Positions 40,901-52,600 of a DNA stretch of 64,000 nt are shown one piece after another. This DNA comes from Onchidella celtica (taxonomy: Eukaryota > Mollusca > Gastropoda > Systellommatophora > Onchidiidae): the NCBI GenBank assembly GCA_963931925.1, contig OZ007567.1, forward strand, positions 87,097,101 through 87,161,100. Reading direction: 5' to 3'. How positions within the stretch are numbered: position 1 is the stretch's first letter; each line of letters starts with the position of its first letter. The position numbers and the translations under genes are program-made. The notes below the pieces were generated by a model that ran no database searches, was not told the origin of the DNA, and saw only the letters and a program-made list of their open reading frames with translations.

Positions 40901-41611
40901 GGTAATTGCTTTGCTAAATCTAGTCTTACTTGCGAACAGCATTAGGTCCCACTCATGCCTTTAATGGCCTTGACATAATGTGTCAGCCTGTAACCGAGAT
41001 CTGGGCTAGATGATTGTTTGTGTTTTGTTTTTTTCACCAATCCTTCACTAGAATTGGATTAAAGAGGAACAGAAAAAAACCCAAATCTCACTTACTGCTA
41101 AAGTTAAGCCTCATGTGTTTCATAAGCTGTGTTTGAACTGTCATTGTTAAGGTTGTTTTAATTAGGTCTAATGTTTCATAGTTTACTTGCCCTTCGTAAT
41201 AATTTGTCTTTTTGCCATCTTCTTTTTGCCAATTTACCAAGTTCAAGAGTTGATTCTTCTTCTTTCGATACCAGTCTTTGTCCTTAGTGCATGCTTTTTT
41301 TTCTTCTTCTTCTTCTTACGGATTTTTTCCCATCTTTCATTATTCTTATTATTTTTATTTTTGGCATGCTTTCATTCGATTTTTTTACTGTCCTGTTTGC
41401 ACATATTATGCCTTACATGCTTGATCATGAAATATTTAAACAACCCCTGCACTCAGATTCGTAAACTCACGCCCTTATAACAAGTTACTAATTTGTTGTC
41501 AGTGTTCTAGATCTGTAAAATCAGTGCGTTAGTTATTGATATTATTGCACATACAGACGGCTTCAATGTTAGATATGTGAGAGAGAGAGAAAGACAGAGA
41601 AAGAGAGAGAG

Positions 41612-41648
<37 letters not shown>

Positions 41649-42943
41649 AGGAGAGAGAGGATGTAGAAGACAAGAAAATGATAGTGCGGCGATCGCTAAC
41701 ATAACGATGGTGTCGGGCGCAAACCGGCCAAGTCTGAAAATTTCATATTTCTTTTTATAGTACCAATTTATGAAGATTGGAACCCCACGTCATCTGTAAT
41801 AATAGCACTTACCATAGTTCAATAGAAAAATTCAAAATAGACATGTGATCAAACCAACTAAGTACATTTCCCTTTTGTGTTATCCACAACTTTTTGTTCC
41901 TCATGTAAAATTTGCTTATCTTGACTTGGCTGGTTTGCACCCGTCGCCATCGATAAGCCTTGGTTTGAGTACGCCCTGTGTCTCGGGTAAGCCAACGGAA
42001 TCGCTGTCCGCGCATATAGGTCTCGCGGCACAGCCAGCGCGCTGACGCTTTAACAACAAAGGCGAAGAAGGGAGTGGATCATCTAGGTATTCCACGATCT
42101 ATGATGATACACAGGTTTAAGTCTCGCTCAAAACGCGGAAACAGTAGGCGTAGACCTAAGAGAACTCGGTACGCATTTAGATTTTTTGATATTGCTGATT
42201 TATTAATCTGACTAATCTGACAACCGTAGCCGCCCATTCCCTCCCCCAAAATGCTTATTCTAATTTTTCCTTCAAACCCCTGGCAAATATTATAATTGTT
42301 TCCAGTTGTGCCGGATCCTTGCCACAGTTCGCCGTGTCAGCATGGAGGTACCTGTACAGCACAAGGCGATATCCCTCTTTGCAAGTGTCATTTAGGATTT
42401 GTAGGCCAGTTCTGTCAGTATATAAGTAAGTTCATCAAAACTTTTTGACATTTATGGGGTTAACTGGCTATGGTCTGAGACCCCATGAAACAAAGATCTC
42501 AACGACGATTTCAACACTCGTCACTACCCCCTTAAGTTCGTGCAATAAAAATATTGCCAGTTAACTTCACACGATCTTTATCATAAGGCCTCAAGAAAAA
42601 TATAAAGCCGGCATATTTATTATTCTCTTTTGTTCACTACACAAAAATGGGAGTGGTTACAGAAAACTACACAGCCAAAGATACTGAAAACCAGAAAAGT
42701 AGTTTAATTATCCGAACTGCCCTGGCCTTTCCGGGCATAAACTGCACCGCCCCGCCCCACTGTCAATTTTTTTTTCTCTGGACGTTGAAGCAAATCTGTC
42801 TTTGGTTGTTAAAGTCTTGTTTGAAACCCCCATAGCACTAAACCACAAAGCCCCCCCCCCCCCCCATCCGTTCATAAATCAAGTGTACCCAACGGAATTC
42901 TGATGGGAAGGTGTGTTTTCCTTTTTCTTTTTCAGTCATCTGA
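34995..42943 (+). CDS. Secreted EGF-like peptide, cluster gene 3 (split by nested transposons)
   Basis: Exons 34995-35061, 42306-42425 and 42936-42943, all joined in phase 1. Exon 1: MGRLITVVAVLAILCCCVAV, a signal peptide. Exon 2: one EGF module, VPDPCHSSPCQHGGTC then PLCKCHLGFVGQFCQYI. Exon 3 adds II and the stop. The precursor is about 64 residues. Intron 1 is about 7.2 kb against 0.4 kb in copies 1 and 2, because it holds the P-like element with its nested LTR element (35248-42103). The reading frame is intact, but efficient splicing across the insertion is not known. Poly(A) signal AATAAA at 43068-43073. Signal exon and EGF exon are assigned to one gene because the order and the remaining intron ends match the shorter copies. 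Confidence 0.72.
37681..38967 (+). mobile_element. Inverted LTR of the same family nested in the right LTR
   Basis: A 1,287-bp copy in the opposite orientation, beginning TGTGAGAGGATG and ending CATCCAACA, flanked by CATG on both sides (37677-37680, 38968-38971). It shares both terminal portions with the 535-bp LTRs, but its middle (about 37821-38725) is a 0.9-kb segment absent from the left LTR. That same segment, inverted, follows at 39595-40496. It is a solo LTR of a longer subfamily and a fossil. Confidence 0.65.
37681..40635. repeat. Large inverted repeat, arms of about 1.04 kb
   Basis: Arm 1 is 37681-38725 and arm 2 is 39595-40635, with a spacer of about 0.87 kb. They are about 95% identical by eye. 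Both arms contain one LTR terminal portion plus the 0.9-kb segment, so the palindrome results from nesting related LTRs in opposite orientation. The longest open frames in the arms (around 38453 on + and 39846 on -) are mirror images and encode no recognised domain. Confidence 0.8.
40744..40865 (+). CDS. THAP-domain exon (N-terminal half) inside the P-like element
   Basis: Starts MATSDTKRRSKSQHCGAIGC and continues NNSRQHHPNLSFFRFPKDHD, ending at a good splice donor (CCG|GTAAGT). It is the first half of a THAP zinc-binding DNA-binding domain: the C-x4-C pair, then SFFRFPKD. The later C-x2-H pair should be in a following exon, but none with matching phase was found in the remaining 1.2 kb, so it is probably a transposase remnant. 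In P-like transposases this domain binds the transposon ends. Confidence 0.65.
41578..41660. repeat. (GA)n microsatellite
   Basis: A GA-rich run with AAGACAGA interruptions, inside the P-like element. Confidence 0.95.
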
Positions 42944-43067
42944 CAGAATCAGCCCACTTCATCAGCTTCATCAGCCTCACAGTCGAAGTTGTGTCACCAT
43001 GATGCCTTGAACTTTTGCACAGCGTGTAATGTTTCCCAGAGCTGGAGAAAACAAAAAAGTAACCACG

Positions 43068-43073
43068 AATAAA
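43068..43073 (+). terminator. Poly(A) signal of EGF gene 3
   Basis: AATAAA in CGAATAAAGATCACGAG, at the position conserved in the paralogues. Confidence 0.6.
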
Positions 43074-43079
43074 GATCAC

Positions 43080-44420
43080 GAGTGCACTAAAAATAATTAA
43101 TAATTTTCCAAATTGTTTTTTCATTTAATCTCAAAACAATGCACTCGACAGCGTATGGGTGTAGCTGAGTATTTTCCAAATCAGATAAATATGGAGGAGA
43201 GTTTTGGTCATCCATCCAGATTAATTCCCCTAGGATATTCGTCATCGTACAGAGGAAAACAAAACAAAAACGTGGTTTATGAATTTTCCAGTTTTGATGC
43301 AAGTGTGGCCCTATTGTGGGCATTGCCCATGTTGCCATTACAATTTCACACCCATGATTAAGTAACCTCATAAAATTATGGGCAAGAAACTCAAAGCCAA
43401 CTTACACTTAAAGTATACATACTATCCAATGTTTTCAACAAGTTCGTGAAAACTGCCTAAAAGTGTTCGTTATTCAGCTGCTAAAATGTAAAACACAACA
43501 AAACAACAACAACAACAACAATCGAAGATATCATTATAGCCAGTAGTTGTAATGGTCAGTGTCACATTGTTAGAGTATCCGCGAAGGATGCCTGCTACAT
43601 TAATATTTAATCCCCAAACTCTAGACCACCATGTAATACATTTATGTTTACATAATTTGCAAAAAAACTTGGACTCGCTCGACGACTCTCTTGCTATTCA
43701 GAGCCTTACCGCGGAGGGGGTGTCTGTTTTTGATACTCATTACTTTGTCACATTCTTCGAATGTCATAGTAATGCTCCCAATGAGCTGTCCCTGCTCAAT
43801 GTTTCACTAATTTTCTAGTGGCCAGACATGGAATGCCCTTGTATTGGACGTTTCTGATTCTTGCAAAACTGACTTAAACTCGTCAAAGGAATGAAAAAAA
43901 AAAAGTGGCCTTCCCATTCTATTCTCCGTTTTCTCCCGAGGGTGACTAATTCGCTAGCATGGATTCTCTTATACGACCACAACATATATCTCTTAAAAAC
44001 AAGAGCCAACTTGAAATCCATTTCCTGTCTATTCTCATACAAGAAAAAAAAAGGCCTGCAAGCAAAAAATCCAATCGGCCATAAGCCAAAGTCCGAATAC
44101 ATTCATTACCGTATATTCTACGGAGAGTGGCAAGACTTTGATCCGTGGCAATTAGTGAAGAGCGACAAGATCTCAACTTGGCCATCACGTAGCCGCATTA
44201 GACGTGCCTAGGACATCAAAGACTATTGCCAGTGCTAAACAATGTAACCCTGAACAGAAATCTATTTGTCTGTTACCTAGATCTAAGCTCCATTGTAAGT
44301 CGTTTCCGAGAATGAACTCAAACTTTGACATTCTTTCAAATGTCAGAGAAAGTTTTGCCAAACTAAAAACTCCTTTAAAAAACCAACTACTTCAACAAAA
44401 TTAGAGAGATATGAAGGCTT
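43080..44420. other. Spacer between EGF genes 3 and 4
   Basis: The first part is paralogous to the 3' flanks of copies 1 and 2, and the stretch around 43.65-43.71 kb to the upstream flanks of copies 2 and 3. There is a short AAC repeat near 43500. No gene recognised. Confidence 0.45.
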
Positions 44421-44584
44421 TCTTATCAGTCTCTGCTTGGGAATTAAAGCATTTGGTATCCTTCCATTGGTTCTACGCACATAGATATCAATTACAATCA
44501 GCAGAGATACAAAATTACAGCTGAAGTCAAGCACCTTGTTCTAACTTGATTCTCCTGACATCGTACCCTCAAGATACTTTGACC
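44421..44584 (+). promoter_or_regulatory. Conserved upstream block of EGF gene 4
   Basis: TCTTATCAGTCTCTGCTTGG, AAAGCATTTGGTATCC, CAGCAGAGATACAAAATTAC, AAGTCAAGCACCTTGTTCTA and GATTCTCCTG before the start codon at 44585. Confidence 0.6.
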
Positions 44585-47270
44585 ATGGGTCGCTTGATTA
44601 TTGTTGTTGCCGTTTTGGCCATTCTTTGCTGTTGCATTGCTGTGGCACAAAGTGAGTGAACATAATTTAACACTAGTCGAACAGCTAATTCTATTATTTT
44701 GTTCGTGCCGATGAATTCCCAAAATGTAAGCTGATTCACGGTCACAATGTTAAAAAGAAGTTCTACATCAAGAATACTGAGTGAATATTGATTTTCAATT
44801 TCAGTCTTGTTAATATGAATGTCTGTGGAACAAAACCCGTGTACCTCTACAATGGTTCTGCATCTTTCAAGTCACTCAGTCTGAAAAAATTATAAATCAA
44901 ATTGGACACATTTTTCAAGTGGTGTATATCGACTGACAAAGATGTATTTAAATGCAGTGAAGATTTCGTTTAAGTTATTGAAATTTTTTATTTTAGCAAA
45001 ATGTAAACACTCATTATTTGAACTAATAGCTAATGAAGCTCAGGCAAAAAAAAAAAAAAGGGGGGGGGGGGAGTGCGATGGGAGGAAAGTCTTTTGAATT
45101 AAATAGTGAAAGAAAGGCAAAGGATCACATGGCTGGCTGATGTACACGGTCTACAGAAGGAAAGTCCCATATTTTTCGAGATGAGGTGAGCATGGTAACA
45201 ACCTATTATACGATTCTTCGTTAAAACGGTTTGCAACAATAGGCCCCAGGGTCCATTTAGGATGCTAAGTTCTGACCTGCGCAGTGAAGCAAAAAATATT
45301 TAGGTCTAGTAGAAAGAACTGACTTCCTTGCCATATCCTAATAATGGCTTACGTGTACCATGCCAGCCTTTTTATTTGAGGCTTAAATCAGTCTGATTCC
45401 ATAGATTATTTTTTACTGAGTGTTTTGGGTGAAAACTCGGGCAGATCTGTTCATGTGCATAAGAGAGGAGATGTGAACACAGAAATTCAGTATTTTCTGT
45501 GTTATCTCCTAATAAATATCATGTTTCGTCCTTCTAAGTGAGAAGAGATAAGGTAAATGATGTTGTTTTTATCAAAGTTAATTTTCTTGTCAAAACGTAA
45601 CCTCCCAATTTGTCAGTCAAGGGCACTTTTGTAACTAATTAGATCAGAATGACACTGCTGAGAAACACCCTCACACATGAACGTTTTCTGTCCTGTCATG
45701 AGACATTCTTATCAAGAGCTGATGAAAATTTGAAGAATTGTAATCATTCCGTAGCCCTAATCTAAGACAATTTGCACTTTACCATTATGCCGATGGTGGC
45801 ATCTTCAAGTTTAATAGATTTTTGTTCTTCATAAAAATTTGTTTTCTCTTGAGAAATGTCTCAGTGTTTGACAGAAGTTTCTCCCTGTGATCTGATATGC
45901 AGAAGAAATGGTCTTAATCAAATCTGTAGAAGATACTGGGGCAAGATTTTGTTCTGAATGATGATAAAGCCAATAGAACTAACTGCATTATGTTCACTAT
46001 TTTCAGAAAAGCGCTGTTATTTGTTATTTCAAAGCTCAAAGCCCCTGTGAACAATAGTAATTGTTTGCCTTGGTATGAACAGATCCTGCCGGGTTATTGA
46101 TATATTTACTACTCTACTTCTTCTTCTTCAAGTGCCGGTTCTGGAACAGATATCGACGATCATGGTTCGCCACTCATTCCCTTGCTCGGATGCTCTCAAA
46201 AAGCCTATATTGGTCCTGGTTTTTCCCTGTCGCCCATCTGTTCAAACTCTCTAAATATGTTATTCTTTGTCTACCTCTGCTTTTTTTGCCCTCTATTTTT
46301 CAAATTAGAGTAAGGTGTTCAAGACAACTCTACTACATAAAATTAAATATATGTACATATCATGTAACTCTCAGTGTTATTTTATGTAGAACCACGGTCT
46401 CTATAACTAAGTTGTGATTTGCTCCCCATCAGTCTATCGCCATTATTATATTCCCAGCATAGTCAGTGAGTGTAGGTATCCTAGTAAGCTGACATGTCAT
46501 GATTTCAGTGTGACAAGTCTGTGGATGACACCATTTTGCCAAACACATTGGAAACAGCAATAATTTAACTATCCTTGCTGGCATATTGACACGTTAATGT
46601 GGTTGATTCTTTGAGCTTATTATTGCAGCCACCCACTGTATAGACCGTTGTTACTAATTTTCTATCATTCTAGATAGCGCACCTGGCATTATCCGGGATA
46701 GACCTGTGAACCCACAGTTCTATCACTGTCTCTCTTTTTGGTCTAGAAACTTCCCATACTTATTCTACACTCTTACTAAAGCGCACCAGAGCAATACGCC
46801 CTCATTTCTGGTGGGGAAGTTGCGCGCACCGAATTTAACGCGTATTAATGTTTCCGGTGCGGTGGGCTTACTACAGGGAGCCAAAACAAAGATCATTGTG
46901 TTTTACATTTTTAAAACTTTTTATTTAAAAATACATGAAACTTGAATCAGCACAATCGGTCCACACAAAAGCAATTGGACTGGATTACTTGACATTTAAG
47001 AACATTACTTCTGTAATTTTTGAAAATGTCATTTAGGCTGCAGCGTCCAGCAAAAAAAAAAAAAAAAGCCAAAAATTGCACCATAATGAATTACTCTCAC
47101 CAACATTTTTGTTTAAAATAAGATTAATACTATTTTCAGTTATCTATGACCCTTGCCATAACTGGAAGTGTCAGCACGGAGGATATTGCACAGCACCCGC
47201 TGATGCCCCATACTGCCTGTGTCCCCCAGGGTTCCATGGCACTTTCTGTGAATTTGCAATAGCAAGTTGA
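44585..47270 (+). CDS. Secreted EGF-like peptide, cluster gene 4
   Basis: Exon 1 (44585-44651) encodes MGRLIIVVAVLAILCCCIAV, a signal peptide. Exon 2 (47140-47271) encodes one EGF module, YDPCHNWKCQHGGYC then PYCLCPPGFHGTFCEF, and its own stop codon (47268-47270). The exon ends one base after the stop, at a good donor (GTAAGT), so the remaining 3' UTR must lie in a later exon. A candidate follows 8.4 kb downstream at 55716, after the Gmr1-like insertion. The precursor is about 65 residues. The cysteine spacing equals that of copies 1 and 3, but the loops have diverged clearly. The second EGF exon family member of this type is in the minus-strand gene at 62044-62160. Confidence 0.78.
44652..47139. 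other. Intron 1 of EGF gene 4
   Basis: 2.5 kb, with a poly-A/poly-G run near 45046-45071 and a LINE-tail fragment at about 46135-46310. Nothing else recognised. Confidence 0.5.
46135..46310 (-). mobile_element. Small non-LTR retrotransposon tail fragment
   Basis: The minus-strand translation reads SRGRQRITYLESLNRWATG, then a shift of frame to EWRTMIVDICSRTGT. This is the usual last segment of many LINE ORF2 proteins (GRxRxxYLxSL ... WRxMVxxV..R.GT). The piece is only about 170 bp, truncated and frameshifted. Confidence 0.5.
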
Positions 47271-47653
47271 AGTAAGTTTATCACAATTTCACACATTCTG
47301 AAAATTATACACCCCCTTACCTTTTCATCTCCCGTTTACACCACCGATATCGTTAAATAACTGATTACCTTGGCCATGCGACGCTATTGCCTTCATGAGA
47401 TCTGTGCCCGCCAGCGAGGATACCGTCATCAATGGGAATATTCGTATTATCTCGGCGAAGAGTACGAATGACAAATTTTAATGGCTACAGTTGTATAAAC
47501 ATTTGAGAAAGTGTTGAAGGAATCAATTTTCCCGGTGATTTTGACAACAACTGTTAACATTTCAGCAGTTCACGAAGGAACATGAAGAAAACCGTCACTA
47601 ATAACTTCTGACGATCTTGACTCGGCAAGGCGAGAGTACCAGCAACTCCTTTA

Positions 47654-47825
47654 GGGGTGAAGCAGACCAAGGCTGCTGTAGGCTCCCGGTGGCTCGCCGC
47701 CCATAAATTTTGCTTCCCACGAGCACAATAGGCACTGCCCGCTGCATCCTGCTGGTGTGAAGCAAAATTTATGAGCGGCGAGCCACCGACCTGGCGTCTA
47801 CCCCGGCCTTGGTCTGTTTTACCCC
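47654..47825. mobile_element. Foldback MITE
   Basis: Two arms of about 65 bases (47654-47716 and 47759-47825) are near-complementary, including GGTGGCTCGCCGCCCATAAA opposite TTTATGAGCGGCGAGCCACC. They are separated by a loop of about 42 bases. TTA-rich words flank both ends, but no duplication is certain. It would form a strong hairpin. It lies in the 3' UTR intron of EGF gene 4, just after its exon 2. Confidence 0.7.
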
Positions 47826-48363
47826 TTAAATTTGAAGTGTGCACGGAGAGCACATTTTTCCTTCTCTGTTGTTCATGGAACGAAACTGTGTATATACATG
47901 TATACATATAGTTATCTCGATTACAAACAACAAACGTTGAAGGCTAGATAAGACCAGTGCAGCACTGAGATAAAATGTGGTTTAAAAATAAAAATGTGTA
48001 GCCGCCCGACAAAATGAGGCACATTTCGGCACTACCCGATTCGAGAAAATCGTTAAAAGGCATCATAGGGTCAATTTTATCCATTTTGCATTATCAGTAT
48101 TTTTGAAAAGTTTGACCTCTTTACTATTCCTTTTCCAAATGATAGACCTGTTTGAGAAGGGTAAGTGCCTCAAAACTGGTCTTGAATTGAGTCACCATCA
48201 ATAGTTTTGATGAAAAGCTGAAACTTTAAAAGCGTTTTTCTCAAATCTGTGCTTCTGTCACTTCCTGTCTTCGAGAGGCCATATCTTCTCTGCTACTTAA
48301 ATGACACCAATATTTTTTTTTTTCACCAAATGAAAGGGCTTTAAATAGCCTATTTGGTGAAAC

Positions 48364-48965
48364 TGTAACAGCTGAGGTTGTTCTAGCACGTTATAGTAGG
48401 GGGGAGTTAGTTGATCTAACTACAACCCTTTAGAAAACGAAACTATTACAGCTGTAAAATGAATAAACACGAGATCCGACGATAGATTAAATAATACTAA
48501 AGTTTAATCACTGTATAGTGAACAATAAATTACTAGGAAGACGCCAGCGAAACTAAATATCTACGCCACACAAAAGGAAACTCACTTACTCACCCCACCA
48601 ACCACTCACACAGGTCTATATATATAAACATTCCTACAGAAAGTTCCCGAAATAAACGTTACCTTTGCCCTCGCACAAACTAACCAATCACGCATCAATA
48701 CGTCATCAGGTTACATCACTCAAGGCCAAATCTGGCGTAAACATTCGTTTCCACAACGTTATCGAATATTCGGGAACATACTAATATTTACTGAACGAGT
48801 CAAAACCCCTGACAACAAGCGGGCGAGGAAAAAACTACTCACTAGGAAAGAAGGTCAGGTCACGGAGTACAGTACGCTCTAGCGGTAGTCAAGAAGAAAT
48901 GAACACATGCTCACCAGTGTAACAAGAAAACGGGGGAGGGCAAGGGATAGCTTGCAGATGCTACA
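48364..48965 (-). repeat. 3' LTR of the Gmr1-like element
   Basis: 602 bp, TGTAACAGCTG to GATGCTACA on the + strand, nearly identical to the LTR at 54312-54913. A G-rich stretch on the element strand (complement of CAACTCCCC at 48966-48974) abuts it as a polypurine-tract candidate. Confidence 0.92.
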
Positions 48966-49654
48966 CAACTCCCCAATTTAAGTTGAATATTTTTCAACTC
49001 CAAAACATTATTCAGCGTCTGCAATATCTTGAAATAACAATCTTACAGTACTCCCAATCTCACAAAGGTAGTTGCTAATTCTATTACAATTATTAACAAT
49101 TTCAGTGCCTTCCCAATAGTAGACAGTAGGCCTACTAGTCAAAATAACACAACGCCACCACTGTGGTGAAACAATGGTCAATGATATTATTACAAATCAT
49201 ATATGGTGAAACGATGGCCCATCGTTTACACAATGCTTCGTGCACGAATCATAGCATATAACTTGTTGTACATAACATGGTTATCTCCAAAATGTATAAC
49301 TCATACGTACAATGGCAAAAATACCAATACATACCGACCACTGATCAGGGTCTATCTTCATCATATTAGGTCAAAACAAGTTACAACATTGCAATATAAC
49401 ACAAACACTGCTTGCTCGCAGTCCCCATTTGGGTTACATTTTCCAAAAATTACACCAAGTTCCATTGGTAACAAATATGACATAGCATAAAATCAAAATG
49501 TGACTAACACATCATGACTCTCTATCAGCCATCAATTCAATATTCAGTCACAGATGAACTACGTCCCCAATTACAGTACAATACTGCCGTCCTAGCAATT
49601 CATCTAGTAGGCAAAAGTATGGGTTACAATGCATTTCACTGATAGTGTACTACT
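48966..49654 (-). other. 3' untranslated part of the Gmr1-like element
   Basis: About 690 bp between the end of the polyprotein and the 3' LTR. No further open frame such as an envelope gene was seen. Confidence 0.6.
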
Positions 49655-52600
49655 TTAAAATACCCTGCTCAGGAAATCGGCACAGACATTTTCTCTGCCT
49701 TTTACGTAGTGAATCCTGAATCGATAAGACTGTAAAAATAAACTCCATCGTAATAACTTTGGACTGTCAAACTTGGCAGAGTTCAAAAACTCTAATGACC
49801 GATGGTCAGTTTGGAGCACAAACTCCTTTCCATACAAATACAAAGTAAACTTTTTTACAGCCCAAACAATAGCTAAACATTCGCGCTCTGAGACCGAATA
49901 TTTTGTCTCACGAGGCAATAGCTTACGACTAGCATATGCCACAGGGTACAACTTTCCCTCGTGTTCCTGCATAAGACTAGCGCCTAATCCGCGATCTGAT
50001 GCATCAGTTGCTAAGACAAACTCTTTGGAAAAATCTGGCAAACATAACACGGGTTTGGAGATAATGACATTCTTCAAAGAGGTGTACGCTTTCTCCTGCG
50101 TTTCATCCCACTGAACTATATTGGGCTGACCCTTTCTAAGTAAATCAGACAATGGTGATGCAATCGCTGAAAAGTTAGGAATAAATTCATGGTAATATCC
50201 CACTAATCCTAAGAATGCTTTCACTTCCTTCTTAGTGGTGGGTCTGGGTGCGTCTCGTACCTTACATACATTCTCTTCTAACAGGCCAATCATACCTTCT
50301 CCCACTAAGTGTCCAACAAAGTCTACTTCAGACGTTCCAATCAGACACTTCGATGGTCTTGCAGTTAATCCAGCTTGGTCCATCCTCTGCAGTAAGTCCT
50401 TGAGAGTCTTCACATGCTCGTCGAATGTCTCTGTATGAATCAGCAGGTCGTCCACATATGCTGTCACATTGTTCATTCCACGGATCAATGGCTTTACGAT
50501 CCTGTTCAGCGTGGCTCCTGAGTTCATCGTCCCAAAAGGCATCCGAATGAATTCATAGTGCTCGCCCATGGTGACGAACGCCGTCTTGGGAATGTCTTGC
50601 TCTCGAACTTTCACTTGCCAGTATCCCTTGCTCAGGTCAATCCGAGAGAATAATTTTCCTCTCGAGAGACTCTGAAACACTTCTAATGGCGCTGCTGTCG
50701 GATGAGGGTCGAATACTGTGATCTTGTTTAACCTCCTGTAGTCGATGCAGACTCGGTTGGATCCGTCCTTCTTCTTGACGACAACAATAGGTGAAGCATA
50801 AGCTGATGAGCTCCTTCGAATGATGCCCAGCCGTTCCATGGTGCTAAGCTCCTCCTTCAATGAGTCGCGCATAGCGTAGGGCACCGGGTATGGTCGTTGA
50901 CGAACTGGTACTTCTGTCGTCAGGTCGATGCGATGTTCACCCAACTGACAGCATCCAGGGAGATTGGTGAAGACGTGCTGGTAATTCTTCACCACATCGC
51001 AGAGTTCTTGACGTTGTTCCGATGTCAGTTGCGTTCCATACTGGACATCTCTGTAGCTTTCCTTCTGGTCCCAGCTTCCTAGGTCGGCAAGGTCCTCCGT
51101 CGTTCCACCGTTGTCGCCTTCCAGGTCGCAGTCCTCGATAATTGTCATGCCAGCTGACTCCACGGGTTGACTCTTGTCCAGCATGTCGTCCTCTGCCAGT
51201 ACAGTCTCAGCACTATCACCGCCGCCGTCCTTTATGGCGTTGACATGTCCAGGCGTGATATCTCTCCTACTGTTGTCCATCCCACACATCTCGGTCACAA
51301 TAGGTCTCGGTTCCATTGCCACTGCTGCTGCTTTTGACGTCCTTGGAATGTATCTCTTGAGGAGGTTGGCGTGCAAGGTCTTTTCTTTTGCACCCATCTT
51401 GACTCTATAGTCGTTAACACCGACAACTGAGACTACATTGTATGGTCCCTTCCATTGGACTAGGAGCTTGTTAGTGTTCGTCGGCAGTAGCACCAACACT
51501 TCATCTCCGGGGCGGAACTTCCTCTCTCGCGCTTTCCGGTCGTAGTAGGTCTTCTGTCTACCTTGAGCCTTGGAGAGTTCTTCCGTCGCTAACTTCCATG
51601 TGTCCTCCAGCCTCTCACGTAGTTCCATGACGTACTGGTAACTGGTCTTCGTTTCCGGCTCCTCTACATCCTTGGTCCATAGTTGTCGTAAGATGTACAT
51701 TGGTCCTCTCACAGTTCTCCCATACAGCAACTCGAATGGGGCAAACTTGGTCGACTCTTGGGGAACTTCACGATATGCGAAGAGCAGCGGGTTGATGTAT
51801 CTGTGCCACTGCTTGGGTTGCTCTGCGCACAGTCGCCTTAAGGTCTTCTTCAGTGTGCCGTTAAATCGCTCCACCAACCCGTTGCACATAGGGTGGTAGA
51901 CTGTAGTGGTCGACTGTCGAATTCCCAGTAGTCTATTCGTTTCCTTCATGACATCTGACATAAACTGGGTCCCTTGGTCCGACAAGATCTCTTCGGGCAC
52001 ACCCAAACGGCTGTAGATGTTCACTAAGGCTTCTGCTACCGTTTCTGCGTCGATCTTCTTCAAGGGTGTGGCTTCGGGGTAACGAGTAGCGTAGTCTATA
52101 TACACCAGGATATACCGATGTCCACCTTCACTTGGGGGGTCGATAGGTCCTACTAAGTCCACGGCCACTCGCCTAAATGGTACGTCCACTACTGGCATAC
52201 TCTGCAGGTGCACCTTTGGGGTCGCTCCTTTGTTCACTGTCCTCTGGCATATGTCGCATGAGCGGCAGTATCTCGCGACGTCACCTTCAATTCCAGGCCA
52301 ATAAAAATTGCTCATAACTCTGTCTTTGGTTTTCTTCACGCCGAGGTGTCCTCCGACGATCGAGTCGTGGGCTACACTCAGTACATACTCCCTCAGTTTC
52401 TCGGGTAGTACCACTTGCCTTATAACCGTCGCCTGTCTCAGGTCCTTGTAGATCCGGTACAGTACTCCTCCATGTTTCTCAAAATGAACAGATTTATTGC
52501 CTCTATTAGTTAGAATCTTCTTCTGCTCTAACTTCCTAATGACTTCGTCTTCTTCTTGGAGTCGGATAAGTTCCTCTCTATCCACTCCCGCGTGCCTTTC

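Larger units (their letters stand above)
35248..42103 (+). mobile_element. P-superfamily-like DNA transposon remnant with THAP exon, carrying a nested LTR element
   Basis: The inverted ends (about 34 bp) start CATAGATCGTGG and continue GAATACCTAGATGATCCACT on the left (interrupted four bases in by the LTR element, resuming at 40636). The complementary sequence at 42070-42103 ends CCACGATCTATG. The 7-bp duplication ATGATAC flanks it at 35241-35247 and 42104-42110. Without the nested element it is about 1.47 kb, far shorter than an autonomous transposon. CA...TG ends, a 7-8 bp duplication and a THAP domain fit the P superfamily. It is a non-autonomous or deleted copy in intron 1 of EGF gene 3. 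Confidence 0.7.

Noticed and set aside
41052-41150. Second THAP exon (NWIKEE... reading)
   Set aside because: A tempting match after an AG, but the phase does not agree with the donor at 40865, so it was not annotated.
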